DNA of 11,140 nt. It comes from Pseudofrankia asymbiotica (GTDB lineage Bacteria; Actinomycetota; Actinomycetes; Frankiales; Frankiaceae). Within the stretch, counting starts at the first letter, position 1. Every line of letters begins with the position of its first letter. The notes below the pieces were generated by a model that saw only the letters and a program-made list of their open reading frames with translations, had not been told where the DNA came from and ran no database searches. The DNA is taken from contig NZ_MOMC01000058.1 of the NCBI RefSeq assembly GCF_001983105.1, forward strand, positions 14,338 to 25,477, given 5' to 3'. Below are positions 1-5,873 of the stretch, in pieces. The translations under genes and the position numbers were made by a program.

Positions 1-550
1 TCCACTGCGCTACGAGGCATTCGTAGGCGGGTACCCCCCACAGCACATCGAAGATCGCTGTCGCCATCCTACGGCGCTCCTCAGGCCAGTCATTTGTATA
101 GCGAGCAATCGCGTCGGAGAGCGCCTCATGCCTGACGTCATTCTGCGCTATCAGGGTGGGTTGCCGCGGCTCCGTCCCCGACCACTTGGACACCGCGAAC
201 GACGACAAGGCCCTGAACAGGTGCGCTGTTAGATCGGCGATGCCATCCAGCTTGAGTCCGTCATAGCTGACGCCAGCTTCCTCCTCGAGGCGGCGCATGA
301 CAGCGTCATGCAAATCGCGCTCGGTAGGAAAATGCCGAAACACAGTGCGCTGACCGACTCCCGCGCGCTCAGCCACGGCCCGAAACGTCAGTGCGCCCCA
401 GTCCCAGGTGGGAAAACCGTGCACCAGAGCGGATCCGGCCGCGACGATCCGCTCCCGGGTCTGTGCCGCCTGCTCTCGTCGGACCGGACTGTCGTAGCGT
501 CGCTGCTGGCGCTTCGGACTGTCGCCGTCATCGGATGTCACAGGGTTCAT
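1..550 (-). CDS. TetR/AcrR family transcriptional regulator, C-terminus cut by window edge
   Basis: Reading the minus strand from the ATG at 550-548 gives 183 open codons to the window edge. Residues about 28-80 form a TetR DNA-binding domain: TRERIVAAGSALV (helix 1), then the helix-turn-helix LTFRAVAERAGVGQRTVFRHF at 55-74 (helix 3 GVGQRTVFRHF), followed by PTERDLHDAV. The remaining residues, including KWSGTEPRQP and TAIFDVLWGVPAYECLVAQW, are the start of the helical ligand-binding domain; perhaps 10-40 residues are missing to the left. Members of this family are dimeric repressors released by a small ligand, often controlling a neighbouring enzyme or pump. The gene points away from the SnoaL-like gene at 724, so a shared control region between 551 and 723 is plausible. 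The first 27 residues are polar and Arg-rich. No strong ribosome binding site is visible. The family call is secure; the ligand is unknown. Confidence 0.88.
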   Translation of the reverse strand, partial: MNPVTSDDGDSPKRQQRRYDSPVRREQAAQTRERIVAAGSALVHGFPTWDWGALTFRAVAERAGVGQRTVFRHFPTERDLHDAVMRRLEEEAGVSYDGLKLDGIADLTAHLFRALSSFAVSKWSGTEPRQPTLIAQNDVRHEALSDAIARYTNDWPEERRRMATAIFDVLWGVPAYECLVAQW

Positions 551-712
551 TCTGACGGAGTCTCATCGCCCCAGACCTAGATCACCACCACCGCGAAGGC
601 CGAGCGGATCACGAGCCGGTCGACAGCTCGAAGGGCCGTCCACCGCGCGAGGGCGCCGACGGGTCGGTCAAACCACACGCCACCTCCGATCCCTTCGACT
701 TCCGCCGCCAAC

Positions 713-736
713 TTGGTGGCAGCATGATGCCACCAA
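713..736. promoter_or_regulatory. perfect 9-bp inverted repeat around the start codon at 724
   Basis: Arms TTGGTGGCA (713-721) and TGCCACCAA (728-736) are exact reverse complements with a 6-base spacer GCATGA. The spacer holds the ATG at 724-726, and the left arm holds the only Shine-Dalgarno-like run (GGTGG). As DNA this is the size of a dimeric repressor operator, perhaps for the divergent TetR at 550. As RNA it would be a hairpin hiding the ribosome site with AUG in the loop. Which reading is right cannot be told from sequence. Confidence 0.5.
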
Positions 737-1353
737 AATGGCTGGTCACGCAAGATCCTGCCGCGGCGAACGGACGCCGACGGCGCCGTCCGCTCCCGCC
801 TCCCCTCCGGGGCCGAACCCGGCCTCACGCCTCCAGGCCACACCTGCACGGAACCGAAGCTCAGCGAGCTCTGAAGCCCGGCGCGGATGAGGAGCGCGCG
901 ACGCACGACGCGGACCTGATGGCGAGCGTCTACGCCGCCGACGGGATCGACGAGCACGGCCCCGACGTGAACACCGGCGCCGCCTACGGAGAATGGGCCA
1001 ACGCGCGGCACTCCATGGTGTTCGCCGACCACCTGCACAACATCACGACCCACACCTGCGAGATCGACGGCGACGAGGCGCACGCCGAGAGCTACGTCAT
1101 CGGCACCATGGTAGGCAGGGACGGCAGGACTCTCGCCTTCATGGGCGGCCGTTACCTCGACCGCCTCGAACGCCGCGACGGCGCGTGGAAAATCGTCCTG
1201 CGGCGCTGCACGATCGAGTGGGCCTTCACCGCTGACGCGTCGTTCCAGAACTCAGGTGCCTTCAAGGGATTCCTGAAAGGCACGTGGGACACCGGCGACC
1301 TCTCCTATGCCCGTCCGCTGAACCTCGACACGGAGCCCGCCGTCCGCTGGTGA
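724..1353 (+). CDS. SnoaL-like / NTF2-family protein, probably with a degraded or replaced N-terminus
   Basis: The C-terminal 144 residues are a good SnoaL_4/NTF2-like fold: DADLMASVYAADGIDEHGP, then HNITTHTCEIDGDEAHAESYVIG, GGRYLDRLERRDGAWKIVLRR and a tail LSYARPL. Proteins of this superfamily are cone-shaped cyclases, isomerases, dehydratases or ligand binders of about 130-170 residues. Family members normally begin with a helix carrying an IRxLxxRYxxAxDRxD type motif just before the DADLxxSVY part. Here only ATHDADLM is left of it. The 58 or so residues before that are Arg/Pro-rich and look like translated non-coding DNA. The only in-frame ATGs are 724, 727 and 919; a start at 919 would give a 144-residue protein lacking helix 1. 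No other frame upstream supplies the missing helix. It may be a pseudogene or a shortened protein. The domain call is firm; the start and function are not. Confidence 0.6.
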   Translation: MMPPKWLVTQDPAAANGRRRRRPLPPPLRGRTRPHASRPHLHGTEAQRALKPGADEERATHDADLMASVYAADGIDEHGPDVNTGAAYGEWANARHSMVFADHLHNITTHTCEIDGDEAHAESYVIGTMVGRDGRTLAFMGGRYLDRLERRDGAWKIVLRRCTIEWAFTADASFQNSGAFKGFLKGTWDTGDLSYARPLNLDTEPAVRW

Positions 1354-1479
1354 CAACGCACCGCCGGCCCGGGCTGGCCGAGGCCTCCGCCGGCCGCCAG
1401 CAGACCGGGGCCATACGCGACCGCCGCGTAGCATGGCGAATCGGGAATCACCCAGGGCTGGAACTCACACCGGACGTGG

Positions 1480-1497
1480 GCGATCTTTGAAAGTCGC
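1480..1497. promoter_or_regulatory. imperfect dyad upstream of the second TetR gene
   Basis: GCGA-t-CTTT-g-AAAGTCGC is an 18-base dyad with one unpaired T and one central G. It ends 16 bases before the chosen ATG at 1514. TetR repressors often bind such sites to control themselves. Evidence is only the symmetry and position. Confidence 0.28.
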
Positions 1498-1501
1498 TCC
1501 T

Positions 1502-1507
1502 GAAAGG
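1502..1507 (+). promoter_or_regulatory. ribosome binding site for the TetR gene at 1514
   Basis: GAAAGG lies 6 bases before ATG 1514 and is the best purine run in the area. It decides the start in favour of 1514 over the further in-frame ATG at 1433, which has no such site and would add 27 residues unlike a TetR N-terminus. Confidence 0.55.
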
Positions 1508-1513
1508 CGCCAG

Positions 1514-2158
1514 ATGACGACACCTCGCCGGGTCGGCGCGGAGACCTCGAGGACGCGCGCCCTCCTGTTGAAGAGCGCCGAACGGCTCATGCTCGACGAG
1601 GGTTACGCCGCCGTCACCTACCGCGGCCTCGCCGCCAAGGCCGGAGTGACGCCAGGGCTCGTCCAGTACTATTTCCCGGCCCTGGACGACCTGTTCATCG
1701 CCCTGGTCCGGCGCCGGACCGAGGAGACCGTCGGTGCGCTCGTAAGCGCACTCCGGACCGACCAGCCCCTGCGGGCACTCTGGGAGTTCTCCAACAACAG
1801 GTACGCCGCGGTCCTCATAGCGGAGCTCACAGCGCTCGCGAATCACCGCAAAGCGATCAGAGCCGAGATCGCGGCGGTCGGCGAGAAGGTACGCGAGCTG
1901 ACCCTGGAGGCTCTGGCCCGCTCCTCGAACGACTATTCACGCCCCTTGGGCCCCGTCTCCGCCGAGACGCTCGTCTTTCTCGTGACGAGCACTCCTCGGA
2001 TGATTCACATCGAAGACGCCGTGGGCATGTCGACATCTCACGCGGAAGCGGCCGAATTCCTCGAGCACTACCTGGACCAGGTTGAGCCCCAGCACACATC
2101 TCCTGCCTCGTCCTCGCCCTCGACTCCGTCCACGTCGGCGACGAAGCAGGTCGGCTGA
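1514..2158 (+). CDS. TetR/AcrR family transcriptional regulator
   Basis: The 214-residue protein has the standard length of the family. Residues 10-60 are the DNA-binding part: ETSRTRALLLKSAERLMLDEG, then the helix-turn-helix with YRGLAAKAGVTPGLVQYYF, then PALDDLFIALV. The rest (about 65-190) is a helical ligand-binding domain with WEFSNNRYAAVLIAELTALANH as a core helix. The last 20 residues are a Ser/Pro/Thr-rich tail. I chose the ATG at 1514 because of the purine-rich site just before it. The gene follows the SnoaL-like gene by 160 bases and converges with the F420-dependent oxidoreductase gene, ending only 15 bases from its stop codon. It may control either neighbour or itself (see the dyad at 1480). 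The ligand cannot be read from sequence. Confidence 0.9.
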   Translation: MTTPRRVGAETSRTRALLLKSAERLMLDEGYAAVTYRGLAAKAGVTPGLVQYYFPALDDLFIALVRRRTEETVGALVSALRTDQPLRALWEFSNNRYAAVLIAELTALANHRKAIRAEIAAVGEKVRELTLEALARSSNDYSRPLGPVSAETLVFLVTSTPRMIHIEDAVGMSTSHAEAAEFLEHYLDQVEPQHTSPASSSPSTPSTSATKQVG

Positions 2159-2180
2159 CGTCCTGCGCGGCTGTCAGCCG
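2152..2180. terminator. candidate bidirectional terminator hairpin between convergent genes
   Basis: CGGCTGAC (2152-2159) and GTCAGCCG (2173-2180) form a perfect 8-bp stem with a 13-base loop. The left arm contains the TGA of the TetR gene and the right arm contains the TGA of the oxidoreductase on the other strand. There is no T-run, as is common in actinomycetes. With only 15 bases between the two stops, a shared terminator is reasonable. Confidence 0.45.
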
Positions 2181-3082
2181 GTGAGGGAGGCCAACAGGTT
2201 CATCGTGCGCCGCCGGGACGCCGCGCGGTCCGCGCCGACCGGCACGGCGAACACCTGGATGTCCGTCGCCCCGGCGTCGAGCAGGCCCTGGAGCTGGCGG
2301 GTCACGCTGGCCTCGTCGCCGAGGACCGCGACGTCCGCCGGGCCCTCGGCGCCGCCGATCTCCATGATGCGGCGGTAGTTCGGCTGGCCCTCGTAGACGG
2401 CCGAGGTCGCCGCCACCGCCGCCCGGGCCTCGGTGAGGTCGTCGTGCACGGCGACCGGCAGCCCGGCGACGACCCTCGGCGCCGGCCGCCCAGCCGCGGC
2501 CGCGGCCGTCTGAAGCCGGGGCACGACGTGGGTCTCGATCGCCCGGGCCGAGGCCATGAACAGCACGACGCCGTCGGCAAGCTCGCCGGCCACGCGCAGC
2601 AACCGCGGGCCGAGCGCGGCGAGCAGCACCGGCACCGGCCGCGTCGTCGGTACCGTCGCGTCCCTGGCCGTCCAGTCCGCTCCCTCGAACGTCACGGTCT
2701 CGCCACGCAGCAGGCCGGTCAGGATACGGAGGTACTCCTCGGTGTTGCGGCCCGGGTGGTCGTAGGGCAGGCCGTACAGACCGGTGACGCGGGACGCGTG
2801 CGACGGCCCGATGCCCAGGGTGAGACCGGGCCGTCCCATCGCCTCCGCGGCGCCGGCGGCACGGTTCGCCTGGAGGACCGGGTGGCACGGGTACGTCTGG
2901 AGAACCGCCGTGCCCAGCTCGATCGTGGCCGTCTCCCGGCCCGCGACCGCCATGGCCGCCAGCGGGTCCCCGAGCACCGTGCTGTCCAACCAGATGGAGC
3001 TGAACCCGTCCTTCTCGGCCCCTTTCGCCTGCGCGACGAGCTTCTCCGTCGTCGACGGCCTTCCGGTCAGACCAATTCTCAC
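2174..3082 (-). CDS. F420-dependent LLM-class oxidoreductase (TIGR03564-like)
   Basis: This 302-residue protein is a luciferase-like (TIM-barrel) flavin/deazaflavin enzyme that most resembles the TIGR03564 group of F420-dependent oxidoreductases. Recognisable parts in order: the first strand MRIGLTG; FSSIWLDST at about 28-36; TIELGTAVLQTYPCHP at about 54-69 with the conserved HP; LTLGIGPSH at about 87-95; PGRNTEEYLRILTGLLRGE at about 110-128 for the usual helix; PVPVLLAALGPRLLRVAGELADG at about 149-171; and a late segment VAVLGDEASVTRQLQGLLDAGATDIQVF. The GTG at 3082 puts MRIGL at the start, as in relatives, with GAGG 10 bases upstream. Such enzymes move hydride from reduced F420 to varied organic substrates in the cytoplasm; the substrate here is unknown. 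It diverges from the TetR gene at 3680 and converges with the one at 1514. Confidence 0.9.
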   Translation of the reverse strand: MRIGLTGRPSTTEKLVAQAKGAEKDGFSSIWLDSTVLGDPLAAMAVAGRETATIELGTAVLQTYPCHPVLQANRAAGAAEAMGRPGLTLGIGPSHASRVTGLYGLPYDHPGRNTEEYLRILTGLLRGETVTFEGADWTARDATVPTTRPVPVLLAALGPRLLRVAGELADGVVLFMASARAIETHVVPRLQTAAAAAGRPAPRVVAGLPVAVHDDLTEARAAVAATSAVYEGQPNYRRIMEIGGAEGPADVAVLGDEASVTRQLQGLLDAGATDIQVFAVPVGADRAASRRRTMNLLASLTG

Positions 3083-3380
3083 GTGACAACATCCTCAGCG
3101 TCGGAAGTCATGATCGACAATGAAGGAGCCGCTCGGGCTCGAACAGGACGGACCGAGCTCGACCCGCGGCCGCCGGCCGCGCTCCCACCCACGTCCACGG
3201 CCCTTCCGCGACGTCGATGCCGATCTTCGGCCTGCCCCGTCCGCTCGACACGTCTCCGCTGGCCCTCCAGGCGCGGCACCGGCGCGGCCGGTGGTGGGCG
3301 CCTGGTCACCTGACGACGCGGGCACCCTGGAAGGCAGCCGAGGCCACCGCACAGCTCGAGGTTGCCGCCCCACTGCGCCG

Positions 3381-3441
3381 TCATACATCCATACAACGTT
3401 GCTATACGACCGTACAACGGCAGCTGTGGTCGTTGCCACAG
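3381..3441. promoter_or_regulatory. cluster of dyads and direct repeats, likely operator/promoter block
   Basis: The block is far richer in A/T than its surroundings. TACAACG occurs at 3392-3398 and 3413-3419, exactly 21 bases (two helical turns) apart. CAACGTTG (3394-3401) is an 8-bp palindrome. CAACG (3415-3419) is mirrored by CGTTG (3431-3435). A further perfect dyad CTGTGG-tcgttg-CCACAG spans 3424-3441. Such spacing fits cooperative binding by dimeric repressors, most simply the TetR made from 3680. Several TATA-like hexamers (such as TATACG at 3403) could serve promoters in either direction. Confidence 0.5.
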
Positions 3442-3442
3442 G

Positions 3443-3510
3443 TTGGCTGGTCCCGATTGGCTGGTCCCGAGCGGGCCCGAGCGGGCCCGAGCGGGCCCGA
3501 GCGGGCCTCG
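3443..3510. repeat. compound tandem repeat: two 14-mers then four 10-mers
   Basis: TTGGCTGGTCCCGA is repeated twice head to tail (3443-3456, 3457-3470). It passes into three exact copies of GCGGGCCCGA (3471-3500) and a fourth, imperfect copy (3501-3510). Each 10-mer contains the palindrome CGGGCCCG. The array lies outside any gene I accept, so copy number could vary without breaking a protein. Confidence 0.85.
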
Positions 3511-3666
3511 GCAGCTTGGGCGCGCGGTTCGCGCAAGATCGACATCGCCGCCGCGGGTGGAGGCGCCGGCGAGGTTCGAGACAGCGGGGGGCACCGGCGA
3601 CCCGGTGGTCGGGCCGATGACGCGCGGGCGACACGCGCTCGGGCTTCCCGACCCCACATTTCGCGG

Positions 3667-3672
3667 TATCGT
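3667..3672 (+). promoter_or_regulatory. candidate -10 box for a leaderless TetR transcript
   Basis: TATCGT fits the actinobacterial TANNNT -10 pattern and ends 7 bases before the A of ATG 3680, so RNA could begin on the start codon. There is no Shine-Dalgarno sequence in front of 3680. No good -35 is visible, which lowers confidence. Confidence 0.4.
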
Positions 3673-3679
3673 CATTCCC

Positions 3680-4333
3680 ATGAAAGAGGGGGCCGCGACC
3701 CGGCCATACCGGCAGCGGGAGCGGGCGGCGACCGCGGAGGCCACCACCCAGCGGATCCTGGCCGTCGGGCTGGAGCTGTTCAAGGACCGGCCCATCGACC
3801 AGATCACGCTCGCCGAGGTCGCCGAGCGGGCCGGCGTCGGCGTGCAGACGGTGATCCGTCGGGTCGGCACCAAGGACGGTCTGATCGCCGCCGTGAACGC
3901 GTGGGTCGGGCCGATGATCGGCGCGGCCCGCGGCGCCCCGGACACCGCGGACCCGGCCGAGGTCGCCGCCCGCGCGGCCCACCAGTACGAGCGGTGGGGC
4001 GATGTCATCCGCAGGTCCCTGAGCCAGGAGGACATCTCCCCCGCCGTCGCCGCGACCGTCACCGACGGCCGGCAGGCCCACCGGGCCTGGGTCGCGCAGG
4101 CGTTCCACAACCAGCTCCGCGCCGTCCTCGACGCCGCCGGACCAGCCGCCCGCGACGACCTGCTGGGCCGGCTGGTCGCGGTCACCGGGGCCGAGCTCTG
4201 GCACGTCCTGCGCCGGGACGGCGGTCTGGCCGCCGCGGCGGCCCAGGCGGCCGTCGCCGACCTCATCACCGCCTGCCTCACCGCGGCAGCCACGGCAGCC
4301 ATGCCCGTCACGTCGACGGACCGCCGCCGCTGA
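3680..4333 (+). CDS. TetR/AcrR family transcriptional regulator
   Basis: The protein has 217 residues. The DNA-binding domain spans about 14-71: RERAATAEATTQRILAVGLELF, then ITLAEVAERAGVGVQTVIRRVGTKDGLIAAV. The position usually held by an aromatic in the recognition helix (xRHF) is VIRRV here, a mild departure from the family norm. Residues 95-205 are a helical ligand-binding domain with HQYERWGDVIRRSLSQ and HRAWVAQAFHNQLRAVL. The ATG at 3680 was chosen because homology begins just after it and a -10 box sits right before it; the open frame reaches further upstream but reads as low-complexity. It diverges from the oxidoreductase gene and is followed 179 bases later by a glycosyltransferase gene on the same strand, so it likely controls one or both. 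Confidence 0.9.
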   Translation: MKEGAATRPYRQRERAATAEATTQRILAVGLELFKDRPIDQITLAEVAERAGVGVQTVIRRVGTKDGLIAAVNAWVGPMIGAARGAPDTADPAEVAARAAHQYERWGDVIRRSLSQEDISPAVAATVTDGRQAHRAWVAQAFHNQLRAVLDAAGPAARDDLLGRLVAVTGAELWHVLRRDGGLAAAAAQAAVADLITACLTAAATAAMPVTSTDRRR

Positions 4334-4500
4334 GCCGCCCTCGCTGAACGACCACTGCTGAAAGATCCCGCTGACAGGCGCCGACCCACCCAGCGTCTTC
4401 GCCCGGGCGCACCCTCACGTCACCTGCCATCGGCCTCGGCCGGCGATCACTCCATGCGACCCGTGTGGCGGCCTCGCCGCACGACCCACCCCCACCTCGA

Positions 4501-4506
4501 ACGGAG
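4501..4506 (+). promoter_or_regulatory. ribosome binding site for the glycosyltransferase
   Basis: ACGGAG ends 6 bases before ATG 4513. It favours this start over the in-frame GTG at 4465, which would add 16 Pro-rich residues that do not resemble a glycosyltransferase N-terminus. Confidence 0.55.
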
Positions 4507-4512
4507 CCCACG

Positions 4513-5775
4513 ATGGCGCGCGTCCTCATCCATGCCACGACCGCCCCCGGCCACCTCTTCCCGCTCATCCCCGGCCTGCTGGAGCTGGGCCGCCGCGGTC
4601 ACGACGTCCAGGTACGGGTCGGCGCCGAGCTGGTCGGCGTCGCCCAGGACGCCGGCCTCGACGCCGTCGCCGTGGACCCGCGGATCGACGCGATCCCGGT
4701 CGCGACACCCGCCGAGGAGGCGGGGCCGAACGGCCTGCGGCGGGCGCTGGGCGGGCTGATGGCCCGCGGCCCCGCCGAGCGGGCGGACCTCACCGCCGCC
4801 CTGGAGGCTTTCGCCCCGGACGTCGTCCTCGTCGATATCAACGCCTACGGCGCCGCCGTCGCCGCCGAGGCCGCGGCACGGGCGGGCGGCCCTCGCTGGG
4901 CCACCACGCTGCCGTCCTTGCTCCCGCTGCCCGGACCCGGCATCCCGCCCTACGGGCTTGGACTTCCCCCGGCCCGCGGCCCGCTCGGCCGGCTGCGCGA
5001 CCGAGCGCTGTGGCCGGTGGTGGTACGCCAGTTCGGGAAGGCGATGCTTCCACCGCTCAACCGGATGCGCCACGACGCCGGCCTCCCCTCGCTGGCCAGC
5101 CCGTTCGACCACGTGCTCAGGGCCGACCGGCTGCTGGTGCTCACCGGCGACCCGCTCGAGTACCCCCGGCCCGAGCTGCCGGCGTCCGTGCGCTTCGTCG
5201 GCGCCCAGCAGTGGGACCCGCCGGCCGAGACGCCGGAGTGGCTGACCGCGCCGGGCGCCCCCTGGGTGCTGGTGACGACGTCGACCGACTACCAGGGCGA
5301 CGAGCGGCTCGCCGAGGTCGCCGTCGAGGCGCTGCGCGGCGAACTGGTCGGAGTGCTGGTCACGCTCGGCGGGGCGTACGACACGGCGCGGCTGGCGTCC
5401 GGCGGCAACGTGCGGGTCGAGCGGTTCGTGCCACACGGGCCGGTGCTCGCGCACGCGGCCGCGGTCGTCTGCCACGGCGGCATGGGGATCACGCAGAAGG
5501 CGATCGCCGCCGGCGTGCCCGTCGTCGCGGTGCCGTTCGGCCGCGACCAGCCGGAGGTCGCTCGGCGAGTCGCGGAGGCTGGCGCCGGCGTGGTGCTGCC
5601 CGCCAAGCGGCTCACCCCGGACCGGCTGCGCGCGGCCGTCCACGCGGCGATCGCGGCCGCGCCGACAGCGCGGGCCGCGGCCGAACGGATGCGCGCGAAC
5701 GGCGGCCCCGACCGCTTCGCCGACGCCGTCGAGGAGCTCACGGCACGCCGCCCGGCTCACGTCCAGGCACGCTAG
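4513..5775 (+). CDS. GT1-family (UGT/MGT-like) glycosyltransferase
   Basis: This 420-residue protein is a GT-B fold glycosyltransferase of the kind that moves a sugar from a nucleotide donor to a small lipophilic acceptor. It opens with MARVLIHATTAPGHLFPLIP; H14 sits where the catalytic base of the family lies. Residues 1-210 make the acceptor-binding half, with PDVVLVDINAYGAAVAAE at about 102-119. The C-terminal half has WVLVTTSTDY (251-260), VERFVPHGPVLAHAAAVVCHGG (about 302-323) and GVPVVAVPFGRDQPEVARRVAEAGAGV (about 334-360), which is the donor-binding signature region. No signal peptide or membrane segment is seen, so it is cytoplasmic. A TetR gene lies just upstream on the same strand. 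The acceptor could be a polyketide, an antibiotic or a glycolipid precursor; no biosynthetic genes nearby settle it. Confidence 0.9.
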   Translation: MARVLIHATTAPGHLFPLIPGLLELGRRGHDVQVRVGAELVGVAQDAGLDAVAVDPRIDAIPVATPAEEAGPNGLRRALGGLMARGPAERADLTAALEAFAPDVVLVDINAYGAAVAAEAAARAGGPRWATTLPSLLPLPGPGIPPYGLGLPPARGPLGRLRDRALWPVVVRQFGKAMLPPLNRMRHDAGLPSLASPFDHVLRADRLLVLTGDPLEYPRPELPASVRFVGAQQWDPPAETPEWLTAPGAPWVLVTTSTDYQGDERLAEVAVEALRGELVGVLVTLGGAYDTARLASGGNVRVERFVPHGPVLAHAAAVVCHGGMGITQKAIAAGVPVVAVPFGRDQPEVARRVAEAGAGVVLPAKRLTPDRLRAAVHAAIAAAPTARAAAERMRANGGPDRFADAVEELTARRPAHVQAR

Positions 5776-5793
5776 GGCCGATACGCCGGGCAG

Positions 5794-5816
5794 GTACCGA
5801 ATGGCTTGTTCGGTAC
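5794..5816. terminator. perfect 8-bp hairpin after the glycosyltransferase
   Basis: GTACCGAA (5794-5801) and TTCGGTAC (5809-5816) pair exactly around a 7-base loop. It lies 19 bases after the glycosyltransferase stop and 57 before the next start. There is no T-run after it. It may end the upstream transcript, or act as an operator for the HD-domain gene. Confidence 0.5.
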
Positions 5817-5873
5817 GCGGGAACGAGAGAGGGCAACCTACGGACCACATGAAAAGCTGGACCAGTGTTTCCG

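Larger units (their letters stand above)
3083..3679. other. 597-base divergent intergenic region with operator-like dyads and repeats
   Basis: No frame here gives a convincing protein; long open frames on both strands are rich in Arg/Pro/Gly and have no recognised motif. It lies between the oxidoreductase gene (minus) and the TetR gene (plus). It holds an AT-richer block with dyads at 3381-3441, a tandem repeat at 3443-3510 and a possible -10 box at 3667-3672. Its length and symmetry suggest a control region serving both directions. Confidence 0.5.

Noticed and set aside
577..1083. 168-codon minus-strand open frame opposite the SnoaL-like gene
   Set aside because: No recognised motif; its first part is antisense to the clear SnoaL-like domain.
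3079..3086. TCACGTGA palindrome over the GTG start of the oxidoreductase
   Set aside because: An 8-bp palindrome alone is weak evidence, and half of it is fixed by the start codon.
1857..3092. 411-codon open frame on the minus strand
   Set aside because: Out-of-frame reading of the F420 oxidoreductase gene; Arg/Gly-rich with no motif.
3079..4389. 436-codon open frame on the minus strand
   Set aside because: Mostly antisense to the third TetR gene and otherwise low-complexity intergenic sequence.
4447..5850. 467-codon open frame on the minus strand
   Set aside because: Antisense to the glycosyltransferase, which has a clear family signature and ribosome site.
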